Source: Bacillota bacterium
Lineage (GTDB): Bacteria; Bacillota; Clostridia; Lachnospirales; Lachnospiraceae
Assembly: GCA_023409535.1 (NCBI GenBank)
Contig: JAEYGZ010000028.1
Location: forward strand, 108,945-172,944
Direction: 5' to 3'
Length of the DNA stretch: 64,000 nucleotides
The notes beneath the pieces were generated by a model. The model searched no databases, was not told the DNA's origin, and saw nothing but the letters and a program-made list of their open reading frames with translations. The position numbers were made by a program, and so were the translations under genes. Shown piece by piece: positions 1 through 8,199 of the stretch. Each line of letters opens with the position of its first letter. The stretch's first letter is position 1.

Positions 1-397
1 AAAGCGCCTGAGTGCGGGCAAGTCTTTTCTTCTCACTGATCAGACCAAATGTGGTAAATTCCGGCTCTCTCCCAATCCAGATATTCTCAGCAACACTGAC
101 AGAGGGAATCAGGCTCATTTCCTGATGGACCATACTAATTCCATGCAATAACGCTTCATGAGGGGAATGAAGAAATACCTTTTTTCCCCTATAAATGATT
201 TCACCGCTATTGGGTTCAACAGCTCCCAAAAGGACATTCATCAAGGTGGATTTTCCAGCTCCGTTTTCTCCTACCAATGCATGTACTTCCCCTGATTTCA
301 CCCGGAGATTTGCATTAGATAATGCTTTCACACCGGGAAAGCTTTTGCTGATGCTTTTCATTTCCAAAATGTAATCCATACTTATTTCTTGTATCAT
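1..397 (-). CDS. Sugar ABC transporter ATP-binding protein (RbsA/MglA type), N-terminal part only
   Basis: Partial gene; the window edge removes everything after about 132 residues. The start ATG (395-397) is preceded by AGGTG. The visible N-terminus reads MIQEISMDYILEMKSISKSF, then GVKAL, a Walker A motif GENGAGKST at about residues 42-50, and the Q-loop region SMVHQEMSLIPSVSVAENI. GENGAGKST, the HQE Q-loop and the phrase FPGVKAL are typical of the first nucleotide-binding domain of the double-domain sugar ATPases RbsA, MglA, AraG and XylG (about 500 residues). It would power uptake of the sugar bound by the lipoprotein encoded just upstream (451-1509), with which it forms an operon; the permease must lie beyond the left edge. 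The sugar cannot be told from this fragment. Confidence 0.9.
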   Translation of the reverse strand, partial: MIQEISMDYILEMKSISKSFPGVKALSNANLRVKSGEVHALVGENGAGKSTLMNVLLGAVEPNSGEIIYRGKKVFLHSPHEALLHGISMVHQEMSLIPSVSVAENIWIGREPEFTTFGLISEKKRLARTQAL

Positions 398-450
398 TTT
401 CACCTCACATATGCGGGGACCTCCCGGTTTCCCTGTAACCTGGGTCCATA

Positions 451-1509
451 TTAGTATTCCAGCATTTTTTCTACCTCATCCACATTTTCAATGGTTGTAA
501 ATGTAGTCGCTCCAACACCCATGTCTACCGTCAGTCCCGCCAGATCCTCACCGCCTGCAACATTTTCGACATACACCATGGTAATATCAACCTGATCCTT
601 ATAAATAACAAACAGTACCGATCCAGTCATAGTTCCTTCACGGATAGCCTGTAATGCCGCCTCCGATGAATTAAAGCCTAATACCATACATTCATCAATA
701 CCGATGTTTGCTGATTGCAATGCATTTATGGCACCCATAGCCATTTCATCGGACTGGCAAACCACACAGTTCATCTCCGGATATGCCTGAATCCAATCCT
801 CTACTGTATCCTGTGCGTTGGTGGTATCCCAGCCGCATTCCTTTTCGGCGATTATTTCCACACGATCGGCATATTTCTCCATTAATGGTTCCTTGAAGCC
901 CTGATAACGCATCTGCGTAGGAGGTTGAGACTGTGCGCCCCAGATATATCCGATTTTTAATGAAGCATCCGGGTTCTTATCGAGATAATCAATTAAATAG
1001 TCTGCAGACTTTGATGCCGCGGTATACTGGCTTAAGGTCAGCTTTAATGTATGCTCATAATTCACATCAAAATGAACGGCCATTGTTGGTATTCCCGCTT
1101 CGTCACAGGCTTCAAATGCTGCAACACTGCCTTCCGTATCTACTGCTTTAATGATGATAACATCCGGTTTTAATTGGCATAGGGTCTCAACATCACTTAT
1201 CTGGGTCTGTACATCACTATTTGCATTATACATGATAACTTCATAACCTAATTGATCGGCTTTTTCCTTTAATAAGTTATACCAGATGGTCTGTGCCTCG
1301 TCTAATGCGTTCATAGAGATACCGATGGTTAACTTATCTGTTTTAGGATTTGCTGCTTCTTCTGTCTCAGGTTTTGAGGCTGCTTCTGTTCTTGAATCTG
1401 TCTGAGTCCCTGTCTTTGTCGATGAATCAGTTTTATTTTTACCACAACCAGCCAAAAGTCCCATTATAGCTATAACGCATAATAAAAATACCAAAATTCT
1501 CCTCTTCAT
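451..1509 (-). CDS. Sugar ABC transporter substrate-binding lipoprotein (periplasmic-binding-protein-4 type)
   Basis: 352 residues. A signal peptide with lipobox LLAGC (lipidated Cys at residue 22) is followed by a Ser/Thr/Glu-rich linker, then a two-lobe type I sugar-binding fold. The mature part opens LTIGISMNALDEAQTIWYNLLKEKADQLGYEV and contains the hinge phrase CQLKPDVIIIKAVDTEG, both usual for RbsB/MglB-like proteins. It sits between a Gfo/Idh/MocA dehydrogenase (upstream) and an RbsA-type ATPase (downstream), so it probably captures a sugar or cyclitol that the dehydrogenase then oxidises. The ligand is not deducible. Start ATG 1507-1509 follows an AGAGAGGG ribosome-binding region. Confidence 0.9.
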   Translation of the reverse strand: MKRRILVFLLCVIAIMGLLAGCGKNKTDSSTKTGTQTDSRTEAASKPETEEAANPKTDKLTIGISMNALDEAQTIWYNLLKEKADQLGYEVIMYNANSDVQTQISDVETLCQLKPDVIIIKAVDTEGSVAAFEACDEAGIPTMAVHFDVNYEHTLKLTLSQYTAASKSADYLIDYLDKNPDASLKIGYIWGAQSQPPTQMRYQGFKEPLMEKYADRVEIIAEKECGWDTTNAQDTVEDWIQAYPEMNCVVCQSDEMAMGAINALQSANIGIDECMVLGFNSSEAALQAIREGTMTGSVLFVIYKDQVDITMVYVENVAGGEDLAGLTVDMGVGATTFTTIENVDEVEKMLEY

Positions 1510-1529
1510 TGTAAACCCTCTCTTTTTAT

Positions 1530-2786
1530 TTAATCATCTAATGTTCTTTCCTGGCACGTAGCCGGATAAGCAGATGGAACAATTGGTGCCGGTCTGTCGC
1601 AATGAGAAGTCAGCTCATATATTTTTCCTGTCTTACACGATTCCTGTATACCGTGAATTATTTCTATTGCATGATAACCTATATCCATATGACACCTTGG
1701 CCTCCTATTGTTTCGGATTGCATAACACATATCTGCCAGGCCGACCCCTCTGCTGGAATCGTAAAAGCCATGCAGCAAGGGAAGTTCTACTGTTGCTATA
1801 GGTATCATTTCTACTAACTGTTGTACATCATCATCAGACGGGGCACTCTGTTCCATAAATAACTTTTTGCCCGGTTGCTGACCTGGCTGCAATTGCTCTA
1901 CAGGTGGCTTAGCGCCCGGTCTAGTGACACTAATGGTATCACAAAATGCATTAGGATCACCCAAATGCAATGTTCCGTTTGTACCTGTTATGTCAAAGTG
2001 GCGGCTCACCGAACTATCAGATGAGATATGAAAAGTTCCTAATACCCCATTTTCGAATTCCAACGCAGCCATCAGCGTAGTCGGAGTATTAACCTCAAAC
2101 TTCTCACCGTATTTCGGATGCCTGGGATTTAGATAGGTTCTTTCCGGATAAAGATTCCCGCCGAACCCCGTAACACGTTTCACGCTGCCTAGCAGATTTA
2201 TTATTTCATGAAGATAATATCCGCCCAAGTCAAAGGGAAAACCTCCGCCATAATGTAAGGGGAAGAAAAAATGTTTTGGTTTCGTGTCGAAAAACGGCGT
2301 TTCCAAATCATAATGCATCGTTATTTGAGCATGTACTGTTCTAGGTTCCCCTATGATCCCTTCATCCAAGTACTTCCTGGCAGACTGTTCCCAAGCTCCG
2401 AGAAATGTATCCGGCGCAGTGGTATAATACAAAGCTTTTTCTTTTGCCAGGAGATACAACTGTGTTGCTTCTTCAAAGGTAGGTGCCATCATTTTTTCGC
2501 AGAAAACATGCTTTCCGTGTTCCAATGCTTTTTTTGTAATCTCTACATGAGACTCAGGATATGTGAGATTAACAACAACTTCGATTTCTGAATCATTCAT
2601 GATTTCATCTACCGTCATCTTTTTAATCCCATAGTGATCTGCCATCCATTGAGCTCTGGAATCGATTAGATCCGCCGCTCCCACCACTTCAATGATATTG
2701 AATTTATGGATCATGTTTTCCATGTATGTGGCTTTACATATGCCGCCACATCCAATAACTCCGACTTTAACTCTGTTTTTTTTCAT
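1530..2786 (-). CDS. Gfo/Idh/MocA-family NAD(P)-dependent oxidoreductase
   Basis: 418 residues. The N-terminal Rossmann domain shows the nucleotide-binding loop VGVIGCGGICKATY (residues 8-21), followed by GAADLIDSRAQWMADHYGI. The family's EKP cofactor-site motif appears as HVFCEKMMAPTFEEA, i.e. with Met in place of Pro. The C-terminal half has the usual alpha/beta substrate domain with YLHEIINLLGSVKRVTGFGGN. Family members oxidise or reduce sugars, inositols and their derivatives. It is the first gene of a minus-strand operon with a sugar binding protein (20-nt gap) and a sugar ATPase, and is divergent from an AraC regulator, which fits a sugar- or cyclitol-catabolic role. The exact substrate is unknown. 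Confidence 0.88.
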   Translation of the reverse strand: MKKNRVKVGVIGCGGICKATYMENMIHKFNIIEVVGAADLIDSRAQWMADHYGIKKMTVDEIMNDSEIEVVVNLTYPESHVEITKKALEHGKHVFCEKMMAPTFEEATQLYLLAKEKALYYTTAPDTFLGAWEQSARKYLDEGIIGEPRTVHAQITMHYDLETPFFDTKPKHFFFPLHYGGGFPFDLGGYYLHEIINLLGSVKRVTGFGGNLYPERTYLNPRHPKYGEKFEVNTPTTLMAALEFENGVLGTFHISSDSSVSRHFDITGTNGTLHLGDPNAFCDTISVTRPGAKPPVEQLQPGQQPGKKLFMEQSAPSDDDVQQLVEMIPIATVELPLLHGFYDSSRGVGLADMCYAIRNNRRPRCHMDIGYHAIEIIHGIQESCKTGKIYELTSHCDRPAPIVPSAYPATCQERTLDD

Positions 2787-3029
2787 TTAATAGCCTTATC
2801 CTCCTTAAATACTAATCCGCGCGCGTAAATGCCTTTATGCTTTTTTCTTTGAATACATATTGACATTTTGTATAAATAATTATAAACTTTTAGTTCAATC
2901 TTTGTCTATTTTAACATTTTACTTAAATTCTAATTTTTTATGGTCAATCTATTCTCAATATGTTAATATTTTAATATGGGGTATGGTTGCATATCGAAAG
3001 GGCGTGGATATATGGACAGGGGTTCAATT

Positions 3030-4163
3030 ATGAATATGAAAAAAAATGAAGCATTGAAGCATTTAATTTTAAATGACTTAGCCGGAAGAGATGATTATGT
3101 TCGAATCTGGAATGTACTCGACAGTGTACCGGATGAAATGAAAGGCCTGCTTATTCTGCGTATTGCAGAAAAAGGGAAAATGCTTTCTAAAGATTCATTA
3201 TTAGTTTCAGATATTATGTCAGAAATGGCTTTACGGCGTGATAAACTATTTGATTATACGGAAAACTTCCATAACAATTATGTTATTTTTTTTATCAGAT
3301 ATAGTGTAACAGATATTTTTATTGATGCCTTGATTGAAATATGTGAAGGAAAGCAGGCAGACTATTATATAGGAATTGGCAGTCCTTTTAATGATATAAA
3401 CTATTTTTCTATCATATACTCCGAGGCACTTGACGCACTCGGACGAAGTAATGTAAAGTCCCGGGTAAACAGTTTCCGTAAGGATATCTTTACACCAAAG
3501 CGGCTTTTAAGCGGTACGGGAGATCGGTTCTGGATGTCTATGTGTCAGGAATTGATTGAAGCTTTGGAGCATAGAGACATTTCCCGTTTTCCTGAGATTC
3601 TGCCAAGGTTATTTGAAAAGGTTAATCAAATGGATCACAATACCGCCTTTAATATCTGTATTGAAATAATCCGTACCATTTTAGAACATTTTGGATTGGA
3701 TACTTATGAAGATTATCAGATTAAATACCGCTTTGATTTATTCTGTAATGAGGATAATTTATACATTGCCTTTAGAACTACTTTTATCGACAATCTTCTC
3801 CGTATATTTGCACTATTAAACAGTGTGCAGGATAACGGCGGCCGACAAGCCGTCAGAAAATCAAAAAATATTGTTGAAAGTCATTATGGTGATCCAAATC
3901 TGTCTTTATTGGACATTGCTAACGCCTTAGGAGTCAGTTACAACTATTTAAGCAGTTGTTTTAAACAATATGCCAATAGTAGTTTCGTGGATTATCTGAC
4001 CACGGTGAGAATGAACCATGCTGTAAAAATGCTTGGACAGGGTATTCATAAAGTTGCAGAAATAGCCGAAGCCGTCGGATACAATAGTTCAGGATATTTC
4101 ATCACGGTATTTAAAAAGAAATATAACCTGTCACCAAATGACTACAAGAAAAGGATGAGCTGA
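3030..4163 (+). CDS. AraC-family transcriptional regulator
   Basis: 377 residues from the chosen start. An upstream in-frame ATG at 2976 exists, but only the ATG at 3030 has a good ribosome-binding site (AGGGG seven bases before it). The last about 100 residues are an AraC double helix-turn-helix: VESHYGDPNLSLLDIANALGVSYNYLSSCFKQYANSSFVDYL, then MNHAVKMLGQ, VAEIAEAVGYNSSGYFITVFKKKYNLSPNDYKKR. The N-terminal 270 residues match no domain I recognise and have no receiver or membrane segment. It is divergent from the dehydrogenase/sugar-transport operon across about 240 bp of AT-rich DNA and is most likely the regulator of that operon. A terminator follows at about 4281. Confidence 0.87.
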   Translation: MNMKKNEALKHLILNDLAGRDDYVRIWNVLDSVPDEMKGLLILRIAEKGKMLSKDSLLVSDIMSEMALRRDKLFDYTENFHNNYVIFFIRYSVTDIFIDALIEICEGKQADYYIGIGSPFNDINYFSIIYSEALDALGRSNVKSRVNSFRKDIFTPKRLLSGTGDRFWMSMCQELIEALEHRDISRFPEILPRLFEKVNQMDHNTAFNICIEIIRTILEHFGLDTYEDYQIKYRFDLFCNEDNLYIAFRTTFIDNLLRIFALLNSVQDNGGRQAVRKSKNIVESHYGDPNLSLLDIANALGVSYNYLSSCFKQYANSSFVDYLTTVRMNHAVKMLGQGIHKVAEIAEAVGYNSSGYFITVFKKKYNLSPNDYKKRMS

Positions 4164-4280
4164 TCACTCTTGTTGCGGAGTTCATTAAATTGCTCAATAA
4201 AAAATAATTATCCTCCGCCGTCCAAAGTGAGGGATATATTTTCAAATGCTCTTATCTTTTCTATATTTAAAGAGGAGAGA

Positions 4281-4320
4281 GGTAAAGGACCTATCAATCC
4301 TTTACCCCTTTCTTTTAAAT
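4281..4320 (+). terminator. Rho-independent terminator after the AraC regulator
   Basis: Inverted repeat GGTAAAGGA (4281-4289) / TCCTTTACC (4298-4306) with an 8-nt loop and a pyrimidine-rich tail CCTTTCTTTT. It lies 118 bp past the AraC stop codon. Confidence 0.65.
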
Positions 4321-4386
4321 CATTGAATTGAAATATTTTTTGTCACTTGAAGCTGGCTCTTAAAGTTTCTTGAAACAGGAACCATT

Positions 4387-4602
4387 TTAATTCTTTCCAT
4401 CTAGACATACTATTTCTTCTCCTATCTTCTTAACAGCTTGTAAGATAAGAGCCTTCATAACATAAGGAACATGTTTTCTGCGATTCGGTGCTTTACTCCA
4501 ATAATGAAATTCATTATAGAAGTCGTTTGCATAATCTAAAATTTCATATGCCATTTGTGACTTAGCATCGCTTTCATCAATACCATTAACGACCAGATCT
4601 AA
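4387..4602 (-). pseudogene. Truncated gene remnant of unknown family
   Basis: A minus-strand frame open from 4602 to a TAA at 4387-4389. An in-frame stop (4603-4605) lies directly upstream and there is no start with a ribosome-binding site, the first Met being at 4554. It encodes a normal-looking protein tail: DLVVNGIDESDAKSQMAYEI, continuing LDYANDFYNEFHYWSKAPNRRKHVPYVMKALILQAVKKIGEE and ending IVCLDGKN. The composition is that of a real helical protein, so I read it as the 3' end of a larger gene whose 5' part has been lost. I do not recognise the family. Perfect palindromes at 4736-4818 lie close to the broken end, so a mobile element may have been involved (inference). Confidence 0.45.
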
Positions 4603-4735
4603 TTATTAATGCTACTGAAGGCTAATTTTTATGAGTCTCATACAATATACATTATGTCAATAGTGCACATTGTGTGTGTTTATCGATTAACTGTAATTAT
4701 GATATATTGCAACAGTAATGGATATCGCTGGCGTT

Positions 4736-4771
4736 CAATTTGAAAGAGAGATTAATCTCTCTTTCAAATTG
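4736..4771. repeat. 36-bp perfect palindrome
   Basis: Reading outward from TTAA at 4752-4755, both strands read CAATTTGAAAGAGAGATT then AATCTCTCTTTCAAATTG with no mismatch and no loop. It directly abuts a second, separate hairpin (4771-4818). Nothing nearby needs a terminator of this size, so it may be a repeat-element end or a protein-binding site. Confidence 0.75.
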
Positions 4772-4818
4772 TAGACAAACAGCATTTAGCAAGTGATAGC
4801 AAAATGCTGTTTGTCTAC
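4771..4818. repeat. 17-bp-arm perfect inverted repeat
   Basis: Arms GTAGACAAACAGCATTT (4771-4787) and its exact reverse complement (4802-4818) separated by 14 nt. It shares its first base with the preceding palindrome. No T-run follows, so it is not an ordinary terminator. Confidence 0.75.
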
Positions 4819-4863
4819 AGTCTGCAAAGATACATCATAAAAATATTGAATATTATACCCCAC

Positions 4864-4896
4864 AAAAAAGACCCTCCGGAAAACTTCGGAAGGCCT
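4864..4896 (-). terminator. Terminator of the rpsF-ssb-rpsR operon
   Basis: On the minus strand AGGCCTTCCG pairs with CGGAGGGTCT (two G-U wobbles) around an 8-nt loop and is followed by TTTTTT. It lies about 60 bp past the rpsR stop. Confidence 0.85.
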
Positions 4897-4958
4897 TAAT
4901 TTTATAATTTTGTATCAAAACGCCTATCTAATTCATAAAACCCTCGTAAAATCAGGGT

Positions 4959-5231
4959 TTAATCCATTGTGTAAGGCATTAAAGCGATATGTCTAGCACG
5001 CTTAACAGCAACAGTTAACGCTCTTTGGTGCTTTGCACAGTTACCGGTAATTCTTCTGGGAAGGATCTTACCTCTCTCTGATACATATCTCTTTAACTTG
5101 TTGGTATCCTTATAATCAATACCTGTATGATTCTTATCAGCGCAGAATACGCAAACTTTCTTTCTTCTGCGTCCGAAGGTTTTTCTCTTCATCGGAGAAT
5201 CGCCCTTATCTTCATTTCTCTTGAATGGCAT
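4959..5231 (-). CDS. rpsR: 30S ribosomal protein S18
   Basis: 90 residues. The conserved core KVCVFCADKNHTGIDYKD, LKRYVSERGKILPRRITGNCAKHQR and LTVAVKRARHIALMPY is diagnostic of S18. S18 binds the 30S platform together with S6, which is encoded two genes upstream. The N-terminal extension is longer than in E. coli S18, and the CxxC (VCVFC) is the zinc-type form common in Firmicutes. It is last in the operon rpsF-ssb-rpsR, 46 nt after ssb and followed by a strong terminator. The start ATG has an AGGAGG-type site about 8 nt upstream. Confidence 0.98.
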   Translation of the reverse strand: MPFKRNEDKGDSPMKRKTFGRRRKKVCVFCADKNHTGIDYKDTNKLKRYVSERGKILPRRITGNCAKHQRALTVAVKRARHIALMPYTMD

Positions 5232-5277
5232 GTTCTGACCTCCTTATCCGATTATATATATCTTATTGCTTTAAGGT

Positions 5278-5730
5278 TTAGTTAAATGGTAATTCTTCGT
5301 CAATACCGTCAGGGATATTCATAAATCCATCCCCCACTGCCAGGCTGGGCTCCGGTCTGAAGCTGCTCTGGGATCCACCACTCTGGAAACCACCCTCAGA
5401 ACCATTCCCTTTGCTCTCGGCAAATTCTATATCTTCTGCCACAATATCAGTCGTATAAACCTTCTGACCGTCCTTATTGGTATAGCTGCCAGTCTGAATT
5501 CTTCCTGACAGAACCATTTTCATACCCTGTTTGAAATACTTCTCAACGAATTCTGCCTGCTTGCCAAAGGCAACACATCCGATAAAATCCGCTTCCGAAT
5601 TCTCTCCGGGTCTTCTGAATCTGCGATCTACCGCTAAAGTAAATCTTGCGATTGCAGTGGAATTCTCCCCCTGAGAATATCTCACCTCAGGATTCCTGGT
5701 TAAACGGCCGATTAACATTGCTTTATTCAT
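5278..5730 (-). CDS. ssb: Single-stranded DNA-binding protein
   Basis: 150 residues. An N-terminal OB fold begins MNKAMLIGRLTRNPEVRYSQ and runs through ARFTLAVDRRF and VAFGKQAEFVEKYFKQGMKMVLSGRIQTGSYTNKDGQKVYTTDIVAEDIEF. A flexible Gly/Ser-rich linker follows, and then the acidic tip DGIDEELPFN, the site that recruits replication and repair partners. It covers ssDNA as a tetramer during replication and repair. Its place between rpsF and rpsR is the standard Firmicute arrangement, which makes this the housekeeping copy. Confidence 0.97.
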   Translation of the reverse strand: MNKAMLIGRLTRNPEVRYSQGENSTAIARFTLAVDRRFRRPGENSEADFIGCVAFGKQAEFVEKYFKQGMKMVLSGRIQTGSYTNKDGQKVYTTDIVAEDIEFAESKGNGSEGGFQSGGSQSSFRPEPSLAVGDGFMNIPDGIDEELPFN

Positions 5731-5848
5731 AAGTTAAATACCTCCCTTTCGTTTGCGCCTTAAGAGTAAAACGCAAATTTGTGCTTCACACAACATGATC
5801 ACATTCTGCTCTCACGCGGAAAGTTTGCGCCTTCTGAGAAAGTATTAA

Positions 5849-6136
5849 TTAAGCATCTTTTCTGATGCATAAATATCTGATTACATTTTCCATAATACGA
5901 ATTCTCTGCTCGATTTCGTTCGGAACTGTAGAATCAGCGTCGAATTGGATGAAATAGTAGAAGCCTTCCTTCATTTTCTGAATTTCGTAAGCTAATCTCT
6001 TCTTTCCCCAGTCTTCAACATTAGTAATATTACCACCGAATCTGGTAACAAGCTCTTTCGTAGCTTCTAATGCAGCTAATCTGGCTTCATCCTCGATTTT
6101 TGCGTTTACAACTAAGGCTAATTCATATTGATTCAT
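5849..6136 (-). CDS. rpsF: 30S ribosomal protein S6
   Basis: 95 residues. The start is the ATG at 6134-6136, preceded by AGGAGG nine bases upstream. The longer open frame to 6220 adds a 28-residue segment that no S6 has and that overlaps the leader. Conserved features are MNQYELALVVNAK, the ATKELVTRFGGNITNVEDWGKKRLAYEIQKMKEGFYYFIQFDA core and the C-terminal IRIMENVIRYLCIRKD. S6 pairs with S18 on the 30S platform. First gene of the rpsF-ssb-rpsR operon. Confidence 0.97.
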   Translation of the reverse strand: MNQYELALVVNAKIEDEARLAALEATKELVTRFGGNITNVEDWGKKRLAYEIQKMKEGFYYFIQFDADSTVPNEIEQRIRIMENVIRYLCIRKDA

Positions 6137-6473
6137 AGTTGTTTGGCACCTCCTTCTGGTCTCTGGCCCTTTTCTAATGTTCCCTGACTGACGAAGAATC
6201 AGTTCCCATTTAAAGAGCAAGGAAATTTAATGTATAACATATCACAATAAAATATGATAACATAGCCCGGCTCATTTGACAACTTATTTTTTCACCAATT
6301 ATATTCCAAATATTATACATAATCACTAGCTGCAACGATAACGCCGTTCATTTTCATTTGCTTCATAATTCTATACCTGCTTATCATAGGACAACCGATC
6401 AGGCACATTTTGAATATTGTAATCCTCCCATTCTGTTCGCAGCAAAGGTATTTTAAAATTTTTCAAAAAGTAC

Positions 6474-6518
6474 TTTACCTGTCGTAGTAATTATGCTATA
6501 CTTTGATTACTACGACAG
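6474..6518 (+). promoter_or_regulatory. Promoter of the padR operon with an embedded inverted repeat (likely PadR operator)
   Basis: The -35 TTTACC (6474-6479), a 17-bp spacer and the -10 TATACT (6497-6502) form a promoter. Perfect 13-bp arms CTGTCGTAGTAAT (6479-6491) and ATTACTACGACAG (6506-6518) bracket the -10. A further half-site AGTAGT follows at about 6524-6529. A dimer bound here would cover the -10, the geometry expected for autorepression by the PadR protein encoded directly downstream. The sequence is direct observation; the regulator assignment is inference from position. Confidence 0.75.
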
Positions 6519-6583
6519 ATGCAGTAGTCAGGCAGAGGGAACGCGTGCCCGCTGCAAAAAGCTGAATACAAGGAGGGACGCAA

Positions 6584-6916
6584 TTGATCAGCAGTGATGT
6601 CATTCGCGGATACAATGATACGATTATCCTGTATCTGCTTTTGGATGGACCATCCTATGGGTATGAGATATCCAAGAATATCAGGGAGCTGTCCAAAGAG
6701 AAGTATATCATGAAGGAAACGACCCTCTATTCCGCTTTTAACCGGCTGGAGGGCAACGGATATATCGAATCCTTTTATGGTGACGAAACCTTTGGAAAAC
6801 GGCGTACTTATTATAGAATAACCCCAAGCGGTTTAGTTTATTATAAGGAAAAATGTGAGGAATGGAGCCTTACGCAGGATGTCATCAATCGATTTGTAAA
6901 GGAGTGGAAAGAATAA
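6584..6916 (+). CDS. PadR-family transcriptional regulator
   Basis: 110 residues from a TTG start that has AGGAGGG about 7 nt upstream. The winged-helix core is typical of PadR: ILYLLLDGPSYGYEISKNI, then ETTLYSAFNRLEGNGYIESFY and RRTYYRITPSGLVYYKEKCEEW. The short length without a large C-terminal domain places it in the small PadR class, often encoded with a membrane protein carrying an N-terminal helical segment, as here. Its stop codon overlaps the next start (TAATG), so the two are translationally coupled. It probably represses its own promoter through the dyad at 6479-6518 (inference). Confidence 0.9.
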   Translation: MISSDVIRGYNDTIILYLLLDGPSYGYEISKNIRELSKEKYIMKETTLYSAFNRLEGNGYIESFYGDETFGKRRTYYRITPSGLVYYKEKCEEWSLTQDVINRFVKEWKE

Positions 6917-7887
6917 TGGATACTATCAAGAATTATCTGGATAACCTCTTTGCCAGCCTGCCGAAAACGGCAAAGCTGCAGGAACTAAAGCTTAATATCC
7001 TCTCAAATATGGAGGAAAAATATCATGAATTGAAGTATCAGGGAAAGACAGAAAATGAAGCCATCGGCATTGTAATCTCGGAATTCGGCAACATCGACGA
7101 ATTAATCAATGAACTGGGAATTCAGACGGAAGAACCGTCAGCCTCACAGCCTGCAGTCACTGAGGAGGAAGTGGATTCTTACTTAAGAGTGAAACGTAAC
7201 ATGGGAGTTCAGGTCGGTATCGGAGTTTTATTGTGTATTCTGTCCCCTATCGCAATTATTCTTACGGGCGGATTGACTGAGGCTGGAATAATATTTCGTA
7301 ACCTATCTGAAAATGCGGCGGATCTTCCCGGTCTGATCGTACTTTTACTGTTCGTGGCAATTGCAGTCGGAATCTTCATCTATTCAGGCATGAATTTTGA
7401 GCAGTACAAATATATGGAAGAAGGAGTTTCATTATCATTAGACATGGAAGCGAAGCTAAAACAGGGACATAAGAGCTTCATTCCGAAATTTACGCTTTGT
7501 ATGATCGTTGGCGTATGCATGTGTATCCTGTCTCCCCTCGGACTTTTTATTGCCGATGCAAACAGCAGCGACCTGGGTGAGCTATACGGTACGGTATTCT
7601 TGCTTGCTATTGTCTCTGTTGCTGTTTTCCTGTTTATCTCCGCCGGTATGATTAAAAGCAGTTATGAGATACTTCTTAAGCTTGGTGACCATTCTCCCAA
7701 GAAGAAAGAGGATAAGGCCATCGGTGCTGTAGCCGCAATTGTATGGCCCCTTGCAACAGCTGTTTTCTTGTTCTACGGCTTTGTATACGGACTTTGGTAT
7801 ATCTCGTGGATCGTATTCCCCATTGTAGGCATTCTTTTTGGAATGTTCGCCGCGGTGTACAGCATTCTGACGGAAAAGAATAAGTAA
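6916..7887 (+). CDS. PadR-partner membrane protein (permease-prefix/HAAS-like N-terminus)
   Basis: 323 residues starting at the ATG that overlaps the padR stop. The soluble N-terminus (residues 1-90) reads MDTIKNYLDNLFASLPKTAK, then LQELKLNILSNMEEKYHELKYQGKTENEAIGIVISEFGN. This is the short helical segment usually found on membrane proteins encoded with small PadR regulators (HAAS/permease-prefix type). At least six hydrophobic stretches follow, the first near VGIGVLLCILSPIAIILTGG, arranged as three related pairs. Such pairs are thought to sense or respond to envelope stress; no catalytic motif is visible. Function unknown beyond that. Confidence 0.7.
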   Translation: MDTIKNYLDNLFASLPKTAKLQELKLNILSNMEEKYHELKYQGKTENEAIGIVISEFGNIDELINELGIQTEEPSASQPAVTEEEVDSYLRVKRNMGVQVGIGVLLCILSPIAIILTGGLTEAGIIFRNLSENAADLPGLIVLLLFVAIAVGIFIYSGMNFEQYKYMEEGVSLSLDMEAKLKQGHKSFIPKFTLCMIVGVCMCILSPLGLFIADANSSDLGELYGTVFLLAIVSVAVFLFISAGMIKSSYEILLKLGDHSPKKKEDKAIGAVAAIVWPLATAVFLFYGFVYGLWYISWIVFPIVGILFGMFAAVYSILTEKNK

Positions 7888-7902
7888 TAATTTAGATTGA
7901 TA

Positions 7903-8185
7903 AAGGGACGGAGACAGGTGTAACAACAGGAAGGGTCTGTGGGAAAGCTGTTGACAGGATCTATCGTACTAAACATAAAGCAAGGCTGATATAAAATGCA
8001 ATTTAGGTTATCTAAGAGCTGCGGGCCGGCGCTTTGTACACGGAGGTACATAAGCGCCGGCCCCGCAATCCTTTCACATGGTTAATTCCATTTTTATTTC
8101 TGCCTTCTCTATACTTAGCGCAATAGATCGCTGTCTTTATTTATCACACGGACTGCTTCAGTCCTTCCCCTGCTCCCCGTCCCTT
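7903..8185. repeat. Possible small inverted-repeat element in the intergenic gap
   Basis: The 312-bp gap between the PadR-partner gene and ppa has imperfect inverted ends, AAGGGACGGAGACAGG (7903-7918) and CCTGCTCCCCGTCCCTT (8169-8185). In the middle is a strong GC-rich hairpin: arms 8023-8039 and 8046-8063, with a GGGCCGGCGCTT stem and a one-base bulge. No T-run follows the hairpin and no coding frame is convincing. It could be a MITE-like element or a bidirectional terminator; no target duplication was found. Confidence 0.4.
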
Positions 8186-8199
8186 AGTTAACCAAATTA

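Noticed and set aside
398..450. Fifth hairpin after a binding-protein gene
   Set aside because: Pairing between ATATGGACC and GGTCC...CATAT needs a large asymmetric bulge; too weak to list with the other four.
6137..6220. 28-residue N-terminal extension of S6
   Set aside because: No S6 protein starts this way and AGGAGG supports the internal ATG at 6136.
6137..6240. S6:S18-binding autoregulatory leader before rpsF
   Set aside because: A short hairpin (ACTGA/TCAGT) is visible, but the conserved bulge and CCG of that motif could not be placed with confidence.
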